This document shows, in pieces, positions 1 through 13,422 of a DNA stretch of 64,000 nt. Numbering within the stretch: the stretch's first letter is position 1; every line of letters starts with the position of its first letter. Made by a program: the position numbers and the translations under genes. Source of the stretch: Liolophura sinensis (Eukaryota > Mollusca > Polyplacophora > Chitonida > Chitonidae); contig NC_088295.1 of NCBI RefSeq assembly GCF_032854445.1, positions 94,297,805-94,361,804 of the forward strand, read 5' to 3'. The notes beneath the pieces were generated by a model that did no database searches, was not told the DNA's origin, and worked only from the letters and a program-made list of their open reading frames with translations.

Positions 1-29
1 AAACCAGTCCGCAGACAGCATTGCCTCAC

Positions 30-516
30 CTGTTCCGAATCCCGTTATCACGTCCAGTATCCCGTCCTGGTTCACATCAACCAGCCTGATGGCGGACTCA
101 GTGATCAGCTTAGGGATTCCCACTACCCACACATCCTCCGATGAGATCCGATAACAACCCAAAATATTTGCATCTTCTCTCTGTATGGAGGAAAGCTTGT
201 CCCCTGCCTTATTCTTGTGGTTTACAAAATACAATACAGCTGACATCAGGGATCCCATGGCGGCCACGAGAAGTAAAAAGCACAACACAGGCCTGAGCAG
301 ACGACAACAAGGTCGTGACCTGTGACCTTTGGGTTTTGACCTATGTCTGGGATGCATAAGAGGTTTGGTGAGAGAGCCATTGATGTCTATGGTGGGATCG
401 GCTATAAACACATCATCTTCTTCAGAAGAATCATCCTTCCCTACATCAAGGTCACCATTATAGCCATCGGCGTGCTTCAACTTTCCCTTCTTTGTAAAAA
501 TCACGCGTGTATCCAT
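30..516 (-). CDS. First coding exon of a single-pass membrane protein with FG-GAP-like motif (partial)
   Basis: Starting from ATG at 516 the exon encodes about 162 residues and ends at a GTGAGG donor (boundary 30/29) in phase 1. The first 70 residues are hydrophilic, with an acidic stretch (KDDSSEEDDV) and then a basic one (HPRHRSKPKGHRSR). A hydrophobic segment of about 20 residues follows (residues 78-98, CFLLLVAAMGSLMSAVLYFV), with no signal peptide before it, which suggests a type II or signal-anchor protein. After it comes PKLITESAIRLVDVNQDGIL and then DVITGFGTG. The D-x-N-x-D-G-x-x-D pattern is the calcium-loop signature of FG-GAP/VCBS-type propeller repeats. The layout of acidic cytoplasmic head, one helix and FG-GAP ectodomain resembles the FAM234/ITFG family, but that assignment is from memory. 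A pyrimidine-rich acceptor lies at about 564, so the exon probably begins at 563 with a short 5' UTR. The rest of the gene is off the left edge. Confidence 0.72.
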
Positions 517-1189
517 GGCGACACAAGAGGAACTCGACTCTCGACTGTTGAGATTAATGTATTCTGTGAATAATGGAAGAGGAGAATAAAATATGATATA
601 AGGCCGCTAATGAAACCGGCTGTACCATTGACAGAAATATACGTTTAGCACTGTCAGGTGTACAATGTAGAAAGTCAGATGCTACATGTACATGCATATA
701 CAGATGCAAATCCTTATAAAGCAGGACACTTGCAATAATGCTAGATAGAAATACAATTTCTAGCAGGTAATCCATTATTTCTGGCGGCCTTACCTGGAGT
801 AATGAGGTTTTGTTTGTCAAGTATGCCCTTTTCCTTGGTTATCTCATCATGTATGGGTGAGTATTAAATTATACATCTGTCATGTGCCGAGGGTAGCATG
901 GCCAGGCTAGCGGCTAAGCCCTGTTAATCTTGTAACCTCAGCCTCAGCCGCTACATCTCGTGACATGACCCTGCTACAGGTGGGTCACCAGGAGTACCGG
1001 CGTCACATCAGCGACAATCATAGTCTTACCTGAAACAGAATCCATTTGTCACTAATAAATTACCCGTTTTAATGGCGTTTGTGTCTTTAAGCTCTGAAAA
1101 TAACCAGTTATGCAGATTGCTAAAATGGGTTATCATTGCCTCCTTAAGACAGACACTCTAGAATACAATTTACTTCTTACTGATCCTTT

Positions 1190-2372
1190 ATGGAGGGAAG
1201 ATAAAAACACAAGAGACATGCTCGTCTATGTACTGACACCATGGCTGTTCCCTTCCTGTATGGAGGGAAGACACAAGAGACATGCTCGTCTATGTACTGA
1301 CACCATGGCTGTTCCCTTCCTGTATGGAGGGAAGACACAAGAGACATGCTCGTCTATGTACTGACACCATGGCTGTTCCCTTCCTGTATGGAGGGAAGAC
1401 ACAAGAGACATGCTCGTCTATGTACTGACACCATGGCTGTTCCCTTCCTGTATGGAGGGAAGACACAAGAGACATGCTCGTCTATGTACTGACACCATGG
1501 CTGTTCTCTTCCTGTATGGAGGGAAGACACAAGAGACATGCTCGTCTATGTATTGACACCATGGCTGTTCTCTTCCGTCTCCCTACGGTCAACATGGCTG
1601 TTCTCTTCCTGTATGGAGGGAAGACACACGAGACATGCTCGCCTCTTTACTGACACCATGGCTGTTCCCTTCCTGTATGGAAGGAAGACACAAGAGACAT
1701 GCTCGTCTATGTATTGACACCATGGCTGTTCCCTTCCTGTATGGAGGAAAGACAGAAGAGACATGCTCGCCTCCGTACTGTCACCATGGCTGTTCCCTTC
1801 CTGTATGGAGGGAAGACACAAGAGACATGCTCGTCTCTGTACTGACACCATGGCTGTTCGATTCCTCTGTCGAGGAAAGACACAATAGGCTCGCCTCCGT
1901 ACTATCACCATGGCTGTTCCCTCCGTCTGTTGAGGAAAGACACAAGAGACATGCTCGTCTCTATATGTTCACCATGGCTGTTCCCTTCCTGTATGGAGGG
2001 AAGACACAGGAGACATGTTCGTCTCTGTACTGATACCTTGGCTGTTCCCTTCCTGTATGGAGGGAAGACACAAGAGACATGTTCGTCTCTGTACTAACAC
2101 CTTGGCTGTTCCCTTCCTGTATGGAGGAAAGACAGAAGAGACATGTTCGTCTATGTACTGATACCTTGGCTGCTCCCTTCCTGTATGGAGGGAAGACAGA
2201 AGATGTTCGTCTCTGTACTATCACCATGGCTGTTCCCTACCTGTTTGGAGGGAAGACAGAAGAGACATGCTCGTCTCTGTACTGACACCATGGAGGGAAG
2301 ACAGAAGAGACATGCTCATCTATGTACTGTCACCATGGCTGTTTCCTTCCTGTATGGAGGGAAGACACACGA
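1190..2372. repeat. 64-bp minisatellite, about 18 copies
   Basis: The unit starts 'gtatggagggaagacacaag' and is 64 bp long. The first copies (1250-1560) are nearly identical and later ones differ by substitutions and short deletions. Long open frames appear on both strands only because the units are so alike. It lies just upstream of the possible 5' exons of the left-hand gene. Confidence 0.93.
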
Positions 2373-2934
2373 GACAGCCGGGAGACGATTAACCACTGGG
2401 AAACCCACATAATCAACATCGCCTGTTATTTAACTGCCTCCAGCAAGTGAAAAAAGACCCCGTCAAATGCCGGCTCGCAAGTTTGAAGATTTCGTCTGTT
2501 TCCCCTGAATGATCTCTGGGTACGTTAATCTCGGAACAGACTGAAAATGACTCCATGGGGAATCAGCACCCCCTTTGTCTCCCTGTCAGCTATAGCCAAC
2601 CACCTCCAACAACAGACGTAACGGACACGCACTCATTTAAAACCTGCCCATGAATTATAACTTCCGTGTTAAAATATTTATCAAGCACAGAACAGCCCAT
2701 AAATCACTGGGCAATCTCACCGGTGTCGACGTATCTCTCCCTCCACAGCAAACCACCTGAGCTTAACAGCTTTTCCTGCTAGGTCCCTGACGTAATTAAA
2801 ACCCATGCTTATACCGTCCTTTGGCGTAAATGGCGTTAGTGACGTTCTGATGTTATATAAACGTTACAAGGCCTGACACACAACCCTTAAAACAAGTTTT
2901 TCTTAACACAAAAAGTTTGCCCCGTTCTACATGG

Positions 2935-5092
2935 CAACAGGCCACTACACCTCATCAGCAAAAACACAATTCGCTCCGCCCATTCTACATGGCCACAGCC
3001 CAGGACACCACAAGAGTAATAACACAAAGCGCTCCGCCCATTTTACATGGCCACAGCCCAGTTCACCACAAGAGTAATAACACAAAACGCTCCGCCCATT
3101 CTACATGGCAAGAGCCCAGGACACCACAAGAGTAATAACACAAAGCGCTCCGCCCATTTTACATGGCCACAGCCCAGTTCACCACAAGAGTAATAACACA
3201 AACCGCTCCGCCCAATCTACATGGCAACAGGCCAGGACACCACAACAGTAATAACACAAAGCGCTCCGCCCATTTTACATGGCCACAGCCCAGTTCACCA
3301 CAAGAGTAATAACACAAACCGCTCCGCCCATTCCACATGGCAACAGCCCAGTATACCACAAAAGTAATAAGACAAATCGCTCCGCCCATTTTACATGACC
3401 ACAGCCCAGTATACCACAGAAGTAATAACACAATCCGCTCCGCCCATTCTATATGGCCACAGCCCAGTTCGCCACAAGAGTAATAACACAAACTGCTCCG
3501 CCCATTCTACATGGCCACAGCCCAGTATACCACACAAGTAATAACACAAACTGCTCCGCCCATTCTATATAGCCACATCCCAGGACACCACACAAGTAAT
3601 AACACAATCCGCTCCGCGCATTCTACGTGCCACAGCCCAGTTCGCCACAGAAGTGATAACACAAACTGCTCCGCCCATTCTACATGGCAACAGCCCAGTA
3701 TACCACACAAGTAATAACACAATCCGCTCCGCGCATTCTACGTGCCACAGCCCAGTTCGCCACAGAAGTGATAACACAAACTGCTCCGCCCATTCCACAT
3801 GGCAACAGCCCAGTATACCACAGAAGTAATAACACAATCCGCTCCGCCCATTTTACATGAGCACAGCCCAGTTCGCCACAAGAGTAATAACACAAACTGC
3901 TCCGCCCATTCCACATGGCAACAGCCCAGTATACCACAAGAGTAATAACACAAACTGCCCCGCCCATTCTACATGGCCACAGACCAGTACACCACAAGAG
4001 TAATAACACACTCCGCTCCGCCCATTCTACATGGCAAGAGCCCAGTACACCACAAGAGTAATAACACAAACTGTCCCGCCCATTCTGCATGGCAACAGTC
4101 CAGTATACCACAAGAGTAATAACACAAACTGCTCCGCCCATTCTACATGGTCACAGCCCAGTATACCACAAGAGTAATAACACAATCCTCTCCGCCCATT
4201 CTACATGGCCACAGTAATAACACAAACTGCTCCGCCTATTTTATATGGCAAGAGCCCAGTACACCACAAGGGTAATAACACAAACTGCTCCGCCCATTCT
4301 ACATGGCCACAGACCAGTACACCACAAGAATAATAACACAAACTGCTCCGCCCATTTTACATGTCCACAGCCCATTTTACCACAAGAGTAATAAGACAAA
4401 CTGCCCCACCCATTCTACATGGCCACAGACCAGTACACCACAAGAGTAATAACACAAGCTGCTTTGCCTATTTTATATGGCAACAGCCCAGTACACCACA
4501 AGAGTAATAACACAAAGCGCTCCGCCCATTCTACATGGCAAGAGCCCACTACACCACAAGAGTAATAACACAAACTGCCCCGCCCATTCTACATGGCCAC
4601 AGACCAGTACACCACAAGAGTAACAACACAAATCGCTCCGCCCATTTTACATGTCCACAGCCCAGTTCACCACAAGAGTAATAACACAAACCGCTCCGCC
4701 CATTCTACATGGCCACAGCCCATTTCACCACAAGAGTAATAACACAAACCCCTCCGCCCATTCTACATGGCCACAGCCCATTTCACCACAAGAGTAATAA
4801 CACAAACCCCTCCGCCCATTCTACATGGCCACAGCCCATTTCACCACAAGAGTAATAACACAAACCCCTCCGCCCATTCTACATGGCCACAGCTCAGTAC
4901 ACCACAAGAGTAATAACACAAACCCCTCCGCCCATTCTACATGGCCACAGCCCATTTCACCACAAGAGTAATAACACAAACCCCTCCGCCCATTCTACAT
5001 GGCCACAGCCCATTTCACCACAAGAGTAATAACACAAACCGCTCCGCCCATTCTACATGTCCACAGACCAGTATACCACAGGCTATTTTCTC
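2935..5092. repeat. 58-bp minisatellite, about 37 copies
   Basis: The unit contains 'gagtaataacacaaactgct' followed by 'ccgcccattctacatggcca'. Near-identical runs alternate with diverged ones. Units around 4700-5040 share a 'cccctccgcccat' variant and must be recent local duplications. The array lies in non-coding sequence upstream of the left-hand gene's coding exon. Confidence 0.93.
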
Positions 5093-5699
5093 CATTATGG
5101 TTCAATATTAACATATGGCCACAATCCCAACTATTCTTCGTCGTACGTCCACCATCCTATTTGTCACAAATCGGTTTCTGCACTATTCTTAACATGGCTA
5201 TTACCAGCTATTCTTCACAGGTCAGCTTCTCCATCGATCCTAATATGGCCACTATCGTCCTCAAACTGTGGCCGTCACTCTTATATAACTGTGTCTCCAT
5301 TCTATTTGTCTCCGTCCTTTTCAACACGGATATCTCCTTATTCACACATTATTTTCCCCAACATACTATTCTTCGCCAAGGATACTTTCGACTAAAGACT
5401 TACAAATTTCACAGAAACAGCAAGAAGCTTACAAGATCACTTACCGTAACACTGGGAATTGTTTTAGCTGCAGCTATCAAACTAACCACGTGTCACATAG
5501 GCGATACCATTGATGGTGACATTTTCCAGCTATTTGACAGCGGCTTAATGTCACCAGCGTCCGCCACGAGACGGGTCTCTATGATTAAACCGGTGGCCTG
5601 AGGTAACACATGACCTCACGTAGACAAACTACAGGCAGGGACAGGGAGACGAAACAACCCAGAGAGCTAACATACACTGTACATGTGTACATCGCTAAT

Positions 5700-8100
5700 G
5701 AGGCAATTAATGCCTGAAACACTCAGTTATGACTAGATGGTGTGTGGGGATAGCACACTGTCAGGTTGCTGTAATGCGCACAATTTTCCACTCTTTGCAC
5801 ATCCTCATCACGGCAAGGTACAGGGGAGGGGCAGATACAACGGCTTCACGATGTGGTACATGGCGGGAGCGCTAATTGCTCGCTTGGTCATGTCTTAATT
5901 ACCAAGGGACATATTACGTTATATCAGACAGTAAGGGTAACCATAGCCGTGGAGAGGTGGGCGAGATGGGGTGGGAGGTTGGGTGGAAGCAGACGTCATA
6001 TGAAGATGACATTCCATTCTATTAAAGTAAATAGAGACAAGTAGGCAATGATATGCATCACATATCTAAGAGAATAATATCACAGATAAGAAACACATGC
6101 ATGACACTCACAGCTAGAAAGGAAGCTTAAAAAAACTGACTATCAAAGACTGTTAACAAGCGCATCACACAGCCAAGGGAACTCTTCTTTCGCTAACTGA
6201 CAACAAATGTATCACAGGTTTACGAGATTTTGTATTACGGGGTCAGAATAGTTGATTTGCAAAAACAAATGTACCACAAGCTTGCAAACCCAATTTGTAT
6301 CAGATTTGCCAAAAACATGTGCATCATATACTTGCAAAAACAAACCCACAGCAATTCGCATATCACACACTGAAAACACTGAATATCACCATTTTTGTTG
6401 CAGTTTTCAGCTAACCGTCCATAGACTCTGTATCTGTGTGCCATACCCTGGAGAAATGCTAAACTGCACAGTCGACTGAAAAGCTACACATGGAAAATCG
6501 CTGGAGGTCAGACTTATGTACAGACATAGCCAGTAAAGAGGAGGATGCATTTCCCCTCTCCACTTAACAGGGAGAGCCTATATACTGCTGGGATATCTGT
6601 ACCAGTTAGATGAGCTGAACACACCGGAATGTCCTCCTCCCAGGATGACCAGAAAACATAAAAATGCCAGAAAACAATACAACACAAGAAAGATTAACTT
6701 GATAAGTTTTGCAATCACTTTTCCTGAATATTCAGAGAGGAGATAAAATCGTAGAAAATGACAAATATAGAGTGTATTTTCAAATTACGAGACATAATTC
6801 CCATTCGCGTTATGCCGCGTACTTCATTTATAAATATCCCATAAAGAAACTGTATCCATTGTTTACATTTTTTGCACAACCGTTAGATAATGCATTTAAT
6901 TACAGGCCTCTACCGAGGCAATCGCCAAGCTAAGACAATGGAAACATTTAGGCAAATTGATTATTAGCTCTGTCTTCTTCCATTTGACTGCTTTTATCAC
7001 AGTATCTGCCATATGTAAACTCCAATCCAGCTAGAAACACGAAATCACTCAAGCGACGACGCCGTCATAAAGATGTGTCGTGCTGCTCGAGGTGACAGTG
7101 GTAGTCAGTCACTAAGCAGGGAACAAATGCCTGCTACAAAACCTAAGGAATAAGGCAGGGACTTTCCAGTGTCTGTGTCAACCACCTCAAGTCTCTCTTT
7201 TCCGTCCCGGCGGTAATCGATGTAATCAAGAAACAGGAAATAAAGGCGTTGAATAGTTGAAGAGACATAAGAGTATCTAAACTAAAACAGTCAACCTTAT
7301 AGCTTTCCCTTCAGCCGACAGAAATATAACGGTATCAAAACTTAAACATTTTATTTCCATGAACTTTTCACTAACCTACTTGCCCTTGGGAGTTTAGTTA
7401 TCCAAAGCTTTGATGTTAGGATGATTTGATGAGTGTCTATAAAATATACGTTGAGCGTGTAACAGAACTCTTGAGGGCGGGCAACTGCTCTCCTAGGATC
7501 CGGAGTTGGTTCCTGTTTGGTGGACAGGCCTAATTATCGTGATCACACAGGATTTCATTAGGCTTCTAAAACAGCCATTTTAAAATGCATTTTTGTTCAT
7601 GGAAAACAAAGGTCCAAAAATATCTTTGTCAAGGCCAAGAATCGAGTGGCCCCAGAGCAAAAACGTGCACAAAACATCAACCAAAAGACAACCAAAGGTC
7701 AATTTCTCTGATATGTTACACGAAAACAATGTTTGAAACATGCACTAGATTAAAGACTAATTAAACATTACCCTGGAGACTTGCACGAACCGAGTCTGAA
7801 ATAGACTGGGTTATAAAAGCGTGTAACACCGATTACTGAGAGATCGACTTGACACTGCCGGGATGATGAATAGGCAGACGTCAATAAGGAAAGCGATGAC
7901 ATTTTCATTTCACATTGCCTGACACTACTCCAGGATTTACGTTTCCATAAAAGCGATATATTTAAATGTAAAAACCTTCTTTTGACGTGTCAATGAGATC
8001 AGCGAATTCTACCCACCTCACTTTGGGTAAAAGGAATCCTTGGGCGCTGGTACACTATGTCTATATGGGAGAGGTCAGTTTATGAAATGTCTATAAAACA
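5700..8100. other. Unique non-coding stretch
   Basis: I see no exon with supporting splice sites, no repeat array and no RNA gene here. Base composition is AT-rich and open frames are short and unsupported. It could be intron or intergenic sequence of the left-hand gene and may include its promoter. Confidence 0.5.
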
Positions 8101-8104
8101 TTAG

Positions 8105-8560
8105 GTAAATTTCATTATATCATATCTACAAGTGAGCGTTTCTACTACATGTAACTACAAGTAAGCGTTTTTATTACCTACATGTAACTGCAGGTAAATG
8201 TTTCTACTACTTACAGGTAACTACAGGTGAATGTTTCTACCACCTACATGTAACTGCAGGTGAGCGTGTCTGCTAACTACATGTAGCTATAGGTAAGTGT
8301 TTCTACTAACTAAAGGTGAGAGTTTCTACTACCCACAGGCAAGCGTTTCTCCTATTTACATGGACCCACAGGTAAGCGTTTCTACTATCTAAATGTACAG
8401 GTAAGTGTTTCTGCTACCTACATGTACTACAGGTAAGCGTTTTTACTACCTACAAGTAACTACAGGTAAGTGTTTCTGCTACCTACATGTACTATAGGTA
8501 AGTGTTTCTACTATCTATATGTAACTACACGTAAGCGTTTCTACTACCTACAATTAACTA
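8105..8560. repeat. Degenerate 30-40 bp array carrying donor-like motifs on the plus strand
   Basis: About 13 units alternate 'ctacatgtaactacaggtaa' with 'gcgtttctacta'. Nearly every unit contains ACAG followed by GTAAGC or GTAAGT, a good splice donor if read on the plus strand. No plus-strand exon is evident next to it. Unit length varies. Confidence 0.75.
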
Positions 8561-8771
8561 CAGACAGACATGAACATGTCAGGTAGAGTGTTTAGTGCAA
8601 GATGTGGGGAGGGGGGCGGGAGGGAGACATGAACATGGCAGGTAGAGTGTCAGTGCAAGATGGGGGGGGGGGGGGGGCGGAAGGGAGGCATGAACATAAC
8701 AGGTAGAGTGTCATGAGGGAAAGGTCAGGGCTCCTCAAAGTCGTGCCCTAACACTCCCTTCCCCTTACCTT

Positions 8772-9145
8772 CTAGGGCCCCTGAACCGGATAGCACAGCT
8801 GGTAGAGCGTCCGCTTCGGGCACGGTAGACTCAGGATCAATCCTGGGTCGAGTCACACCTAAGACTTTAAAAGAGGAAGTTGTAACTTCCTCGCTTGGTG
8901 CTCAGCGTGAAGGGGATGGTGCAACGACTGGTCGATCTGTATCAGTATAATGGTTCGGGCTGGGCAGCTTACTTGCCTCCGGTATGTCGTCTCAGTGAAG
9001 CAGCACTAGATAAAAGAGGTGGAAATTCTTCCCGCAACAAGGAGGCACAGTACATACACCCCTAAGGATTCCTTCGCCGTCATATGACTGAAAAATTGTT
9101 GAGTATGACGTTAAACCCCAAGCACTCACTGATTCACTCCAGTGC
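8772..9145 (+). mobile_element. tRNA-headed SINE, family B, near full length
   Basis: The head at 8780-8855 has an A-box-like 'gcacagctggtagagcg' and a B-box-like 'gggtcgagtc', as in tRNA-derived SINEs. The body includes 'aagaggaagttgtaacttcc' and 'ggttcgggctgggcagctta', and it ends near 'gagtatgacgttaaacccca' with 'cactcactg' repeats. A second copy lies inverted at 59520-59870. Confidence 0.85.
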
Positions 9146-9149
9146 CCTT

Positions 9150-10700
9150 GTCTCAGGTTACAACAGCACCGCGAATGCAATTGAGTGAACGCAAACCGTA
9201 ACCCCTAATTAATCCTCGTGTGAGGTAACACTCGCTGCCTCTCCAACTATACGGGCCGTTCACAAGTGTTTTACGGCCGGAAATCCGAGATTAAGCCGAC
9301 ATTCGATCAGTCTCTCCATGTCAGAAGGACTTTGGCTATGTTTACACGTCTTGCATTCCAGCATATATCAAGAGCCTATGTGTAGGTCTATAGAGGCTTA
9401 CCCTACTGGTTCTAACAGTCCACCTTGGCTTTACACCGTGTACGTATATTCATATATTTATGGTAGCAATGCTCTATGTTTTTCCATGCAATGTATGCAC
9501 TAAATAAAGGTAGATAATTGGACTGCGGAGAGGCATGGGTGCACTCGCCCATCTGGATCTCTTGAGCTGTTTCTTGTTAATATTGCGTTACCCGGTGAGT
9601 GATAACAGCTAGTGCAGAGTGTAGAGCCCTTCTGTACCAGTCATCCCCAATCCCGGTCGTAACTACATGCTCGCGGCCACATATCCATGTTGATCCGGCC
9701 AACTTGTCAGGCGGTATCACGTCCATCGCTGTCCAGAGGCCATTCTGAGCAGATCTACATACTGGCCATTGTTGTCGGTAGAGGATTGACATATGGCGGG
9801 CTGGATCAATCAATATCAGTTTGCCTGACAGCTTCGCAATGCCTCTCTCCGATAGCATAAACCATCTACCATAGGGAACAGTACATGCTTCATCCTTAAC
9901 AACAACATAACCCAACCAATTAGACAGGAACCAGCCAATCCGCTAGGAAACAAAGCTAGTATGTGATGAGGAGGCTATCAACCTATATACACTCACCCAA
10001 TTTCCGTAAGCCTTTCCCCAAACAGGAATCGCAGGGGGCTAGGAAGAGCGTGACAGCTGTGGACGTCTTGATGCGTGACAGTCCACGATATCGGGCTGAT
10101 CATCTGCGGATGTTCACGGGCATCTGTCGGCTTAGTGAGTTTGCTGGCTTTGTCACACGATAACAGTCGGCCCAAATGCTGAAATGCTGGCCCCGTTTAC
10201 ATCCACCAAGATATTGGCATAATGAGATGTTAATTAGGCTTCCCGGGTGACCGGCAATAGGTATCGATCGCTGGAGTATCGGGGTGTGTGGGAGGCGGGC
10301 AGGCGAGCAGCACCGACTGACAGGCCCTCTCCAACAAAAGCCAGGTTTGCCTTCGCGCGATAGGAAGCTAGCACTCAGCACTACGAAGCTGTATGATATG
10401 TACTGTACGTCCTCCATCACATGTGCTTCTGCCGGAACTGTAATATGCTTAATGCATAGACAAGCCAGACTCCTCGGGCAATTTACGATGATCACTGGCC
10501 AAACACTTATACCACATTCCCATCCCCTTACGCAGCGTTGCAAAATATTCACACTTCCTTGCCTTTGTATTTGACTTCATACATTTGTTTGACCTTTATT
10601 TCTGTCCTTACTCCTTGCGCATTCACCTATTTATTTTATCCTCCCAACTAACACTATTCTCAAAACTCACAACCTCCAAGATTGTTGAACTCTCTTCAAT
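9150..10700. other. Unique sequence, no supported gene
   Basis: This stretch has several open frames of 60 to 150 codons on both strands. The best looking is 9577-9915 on the minus strand (112 codons, with GLWTAMDVIPPDKLAGSTW). None matches a family I recognise, and none has clear splice partners or a conserved motif. It may contain the 3' flank or regulatory sequence between the two genes. Confidence 0.4.
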
Positions 10701-10701
10701 C

Positions 10702-11043
10702 ACTGTTTATATATGCTTGCTGTTGAATATTCTCGTGTGCACTTCTTGAGCGCACTGTTTATATATGCTTGCTGTTGAATATTCTCGTGTGCACTTCTTG
10801 AGCGTACTGTTTATGTATGCTTGCTGTTGAATATTCTCGTGTGCACTTCTTGAGCGCACTGTTTATATATGCTTGCTGTTGAATATTCTCGTGTGCACTT
10901 CTTGAGCGCACTCTTTATATATGCTTGCTGTTGAATATTCTCGTGTGCACTTCTTGAGCGCACTGTTTATATATGCTTGCTGTTGAATATTCTCGTGTGC
11001 ACTTCTTGAGCGCACTGTTTATATATGCTTGCTATCGAATATT
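10702..11043. repeat. 52-bp tandem repeat, 6.6 copies
   Basis: The unit begins 'actgtttatatatgcttgct' and copies are almost identical, so the expansion looks recent. It is in the intergenic interval between the two genes. Confidence 0.95.
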
Positions 11044-11179
11044 CAGGTTTGGACACAGATAAACACGACTGGAAGTATATTCCAAGGCTTCATTCTTCTT
11101 CAGCTATTCGCTTAGCCTTGTCACTGTTTATGTACACGCTGTTTATTTAATTGATTTTTAAAAAATGACTGAGGAAGAT

Positions 11180-13005
11180 TTCACTAAGGTCAGGTGTATG
11201 GGAAGATTTCACATAGGCCAGGTGTATGAAAGGATTCCACTTAGGTCAGGTATATGGGAGGATTCCACTTAGGCCAGCTATGTGGTAAGATTCCACTTAG
11301 GTCAGGTATATGGCAAGATTCCACTTAGTCCGGGTATATAGAAGGATTCCACTTAGGTCAGGTATATGGGAGGATTCCACTTAGGTCAGGTATATGGTAA
11401 GATTCAACTTAGGTCAGGTATATGGCAAGATTCCACTTAGTCCGAGTATATGGAAGGATTCCACTCAGGTCAGTAGGCCTATATGGCAAGATTCCACTTA
11501 GGTCAGGTATATGGCAAGATTCCACTTAGTCCGAGTATATGGAAGGATTCCACTTAGATCAGGTATATGGGAGGATTCCACTTAGGTCAGGTATATGGCA
11601 AGATTCCACTTAGTCCGGGTATATGGAAGGATTCCACTTACGTCAGGTATATGGCAGCATTCCACTTAGGTCAGGTAATATGGCAAGATTCTACTTAGTC
11701 CAGGTATATGGCAGCATTCCACTTAGGTCAGGTATATGGGAGGATTCCACTTAGGTCAGGTATATGGCAAGATTCCACTTAGTCCGAGTATATGGAAGGA
11801 TTCCACTCAGGTCAGGTATATGGCAAGATTCTACTTAGGTCAGGTATATGGCAAGATTCCACTTAGTCCGAGTATATGGAAGGATTCCACTCAGGTCAGG
11901 TATATGGTAAGATTCAACTTAGGTCAGGTATATGGACAAGATTCCACTTAGTCCAAGTATATGGAAGGATTCCACAAAAGGGTCAGGTATATGGTAAGAT
12001 TCAACTTAGGTCAGGTAATATGGCAAGATTCCACTTAGTCAGGTATATGGCAGCATTCCACTTAGGTCAGGATATGGGAGGATTCCACTTAGGTCAGGTA
12101 TATGGCAAGAATTCCACTTAGTCCGAGTATATGGAAGGATTCCACTCAGGTCAGGTATATGGGAGGATTCCACTTAGGTCAGGTATATGGCAAGATTCCA
12201 CTTAGTCCGGTATATGGAAGGATTCCACTTAGGTCAGGTATATGGCAACATCCCACTTAGGTCAAGTATATGGCAGCATTCCACTTAGGTCGAGTATATG
12301 GCAAGATTCCACTTAGGTCAGGTATATGGGATGATTCCACTTAGCCCGGGTATATGGGAGGATTCCACTTAGTCCAGGTATATGGCAAGATTCCACTTAG
12401 TCCAGGTATATGGCAGCATTCCACTTAGGTCAGGTATACTAAGTCGAGGTATATGAGAGGATTCCACTTAGGTCAGGTATATGGCAAGATTCCACTTAGT
12501 CCAGGTATATGGAAGGATTCCACTTAGAATCAGGTATATAGCAGCATTCCACTTAGGTCAGGTATATGGCAGCATTCCACTTAGGTCAGGTATATGGCAA
12601 GATTCCACTTAGGTCAGGTATATGGGATGATTCCACTTAGTCCGGGTATATGGGAATATTCCACTTAGTCCAGGTATATGGCAAGATTCCACTTAGGTCA
12701 GGTATACTTAGTCGAGGTATATGACAGGATTCCACTTAGGTCAGGTATATGGCAAGATTCCACTTAGTCCAGGTATATGGCAGGATTCCACTTAGTCCAG
12801 GTATATGGGAGGATTTGACTTAGGTCAGGTATATGGGAGGATTCGACATAGTCCAGGTGTATGGGAGGATTCGACTTAGTCCTGGTATATGGGAGGATTC
12901 GACTTAGGTCAGGTATACGGGAGGATTCGACTTAGGTCAGGTATATGGGAGGATTCGACTTAGTCCAGGTGTATGGGAGGATTCCACTTAGTCCAGGTAT
13001 ATGAG
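11180..13005. repeat. 28-bp minisatellite, about 65 copies
   Basis: The unit is of the type 'ggtcaggtatatggcaagat' plus 'tccactta'. Two or three subtypes (gtca and tccg/tcca forms) are interspersed, and they form a loose higher-order pattern of two to four units. It lies about 400 bp beyond the poly(A) signal of the EGF gene. Confidence 0.93.
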
Positions 13006-13063
13006 AAGGTAGTTGACCGGTAGATTTTACAGCGAACTTCTATTTTTTTTTGGAAGGCCTGTT

Positions 13064-13150
13064 GATCGATTGGTCTAGACGGTTACATGTATTGTTGGCG
13101 AATTTTGGTGCCTGACTCTGAGGGACGCTGGTTCGAAACCAACAGTATCA
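13064..13150 (+). mobile_element. Possible tRNA-derived SINE head fragment
   Basis: The sequence has an A-box-like 'gattggtctagacggtta' and, about 60 bp later, a B-box-like 'ctggttcgaaacc'. I do not see a full cloverleaf, so this is more likely a SINE fragment than a functional tRNA gene. Confidence 0.35.
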
Positions 13151-13422
13151 GCCAATTTTCAGCACTAGAATCTGTTGCTATATTCAGAAATTGTAATTCC
13201 TATTAACGATAATACTGTTAGTCGTGATGCTGATTAAGAGATTTATGAACAACAGTGTGTAAGTTTTCCTCTGTTCTTCTAGACTATTTAGTTCGTTACA
13301 TTTTGCTGAATTCAGAGAGGAGAATATCTATGCTGTGGATCAGACGGAGGTGTCAGAACTTTGATTCACAATGACAAAGACAACAACAAATTCAAACAAC
13401 AACAAAACTACACAAGACACAC

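Larger units (their letters stand above)
794..5600 (-). other. Candidate 5' non-coding exons of the membrane-protein gene
   Basis: On the minus strand three strong splice donors lie upstream of the coding exon. One ends an exon at 794 (CCAG then GTAAGG), one at 1030 (TTCAG then GTAAGA) and one at 5445 (TTACG then GTAAGT). The first pairs with the acceptor near 564 to give an intron of about 230 bp. None of these stretches has a long open frame, so they could be alternative untranslated first exons. The sequence just upstream of 5445, up to about 5700, is unique and could hold a transcription start. This rests on splice-site appearance alone. Confidence 0.3.

Noticed and set aside
1190-5092. 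The two left-hand arrays as CRISPR-like repeats
   Set aside because: There are no conserved repeats separated by unique spacers; units are continuous. The sequence is also clearly from an animal.
4999-5601. Plus-strand frame of 200 codons
   Set aside because: It starts in the 58-bp array and runs into AT-rich sequence, with no motif. The minus strand has a better reason for signal there, a splice donor at 5445.
9577-9915. Minus-strand frame of 112 codons as a gene
   Set aside because: No recognisable family, no splice partners and no initiation context that stands out. Kept only as a note in the unique stretch.
13064-13150. A functional tRNA gene
   Set aside because: A-box-like and B-box-like motifs are present, but I cannot fold the arms of a cloverleaf. 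A SINE head fragment is more likely.
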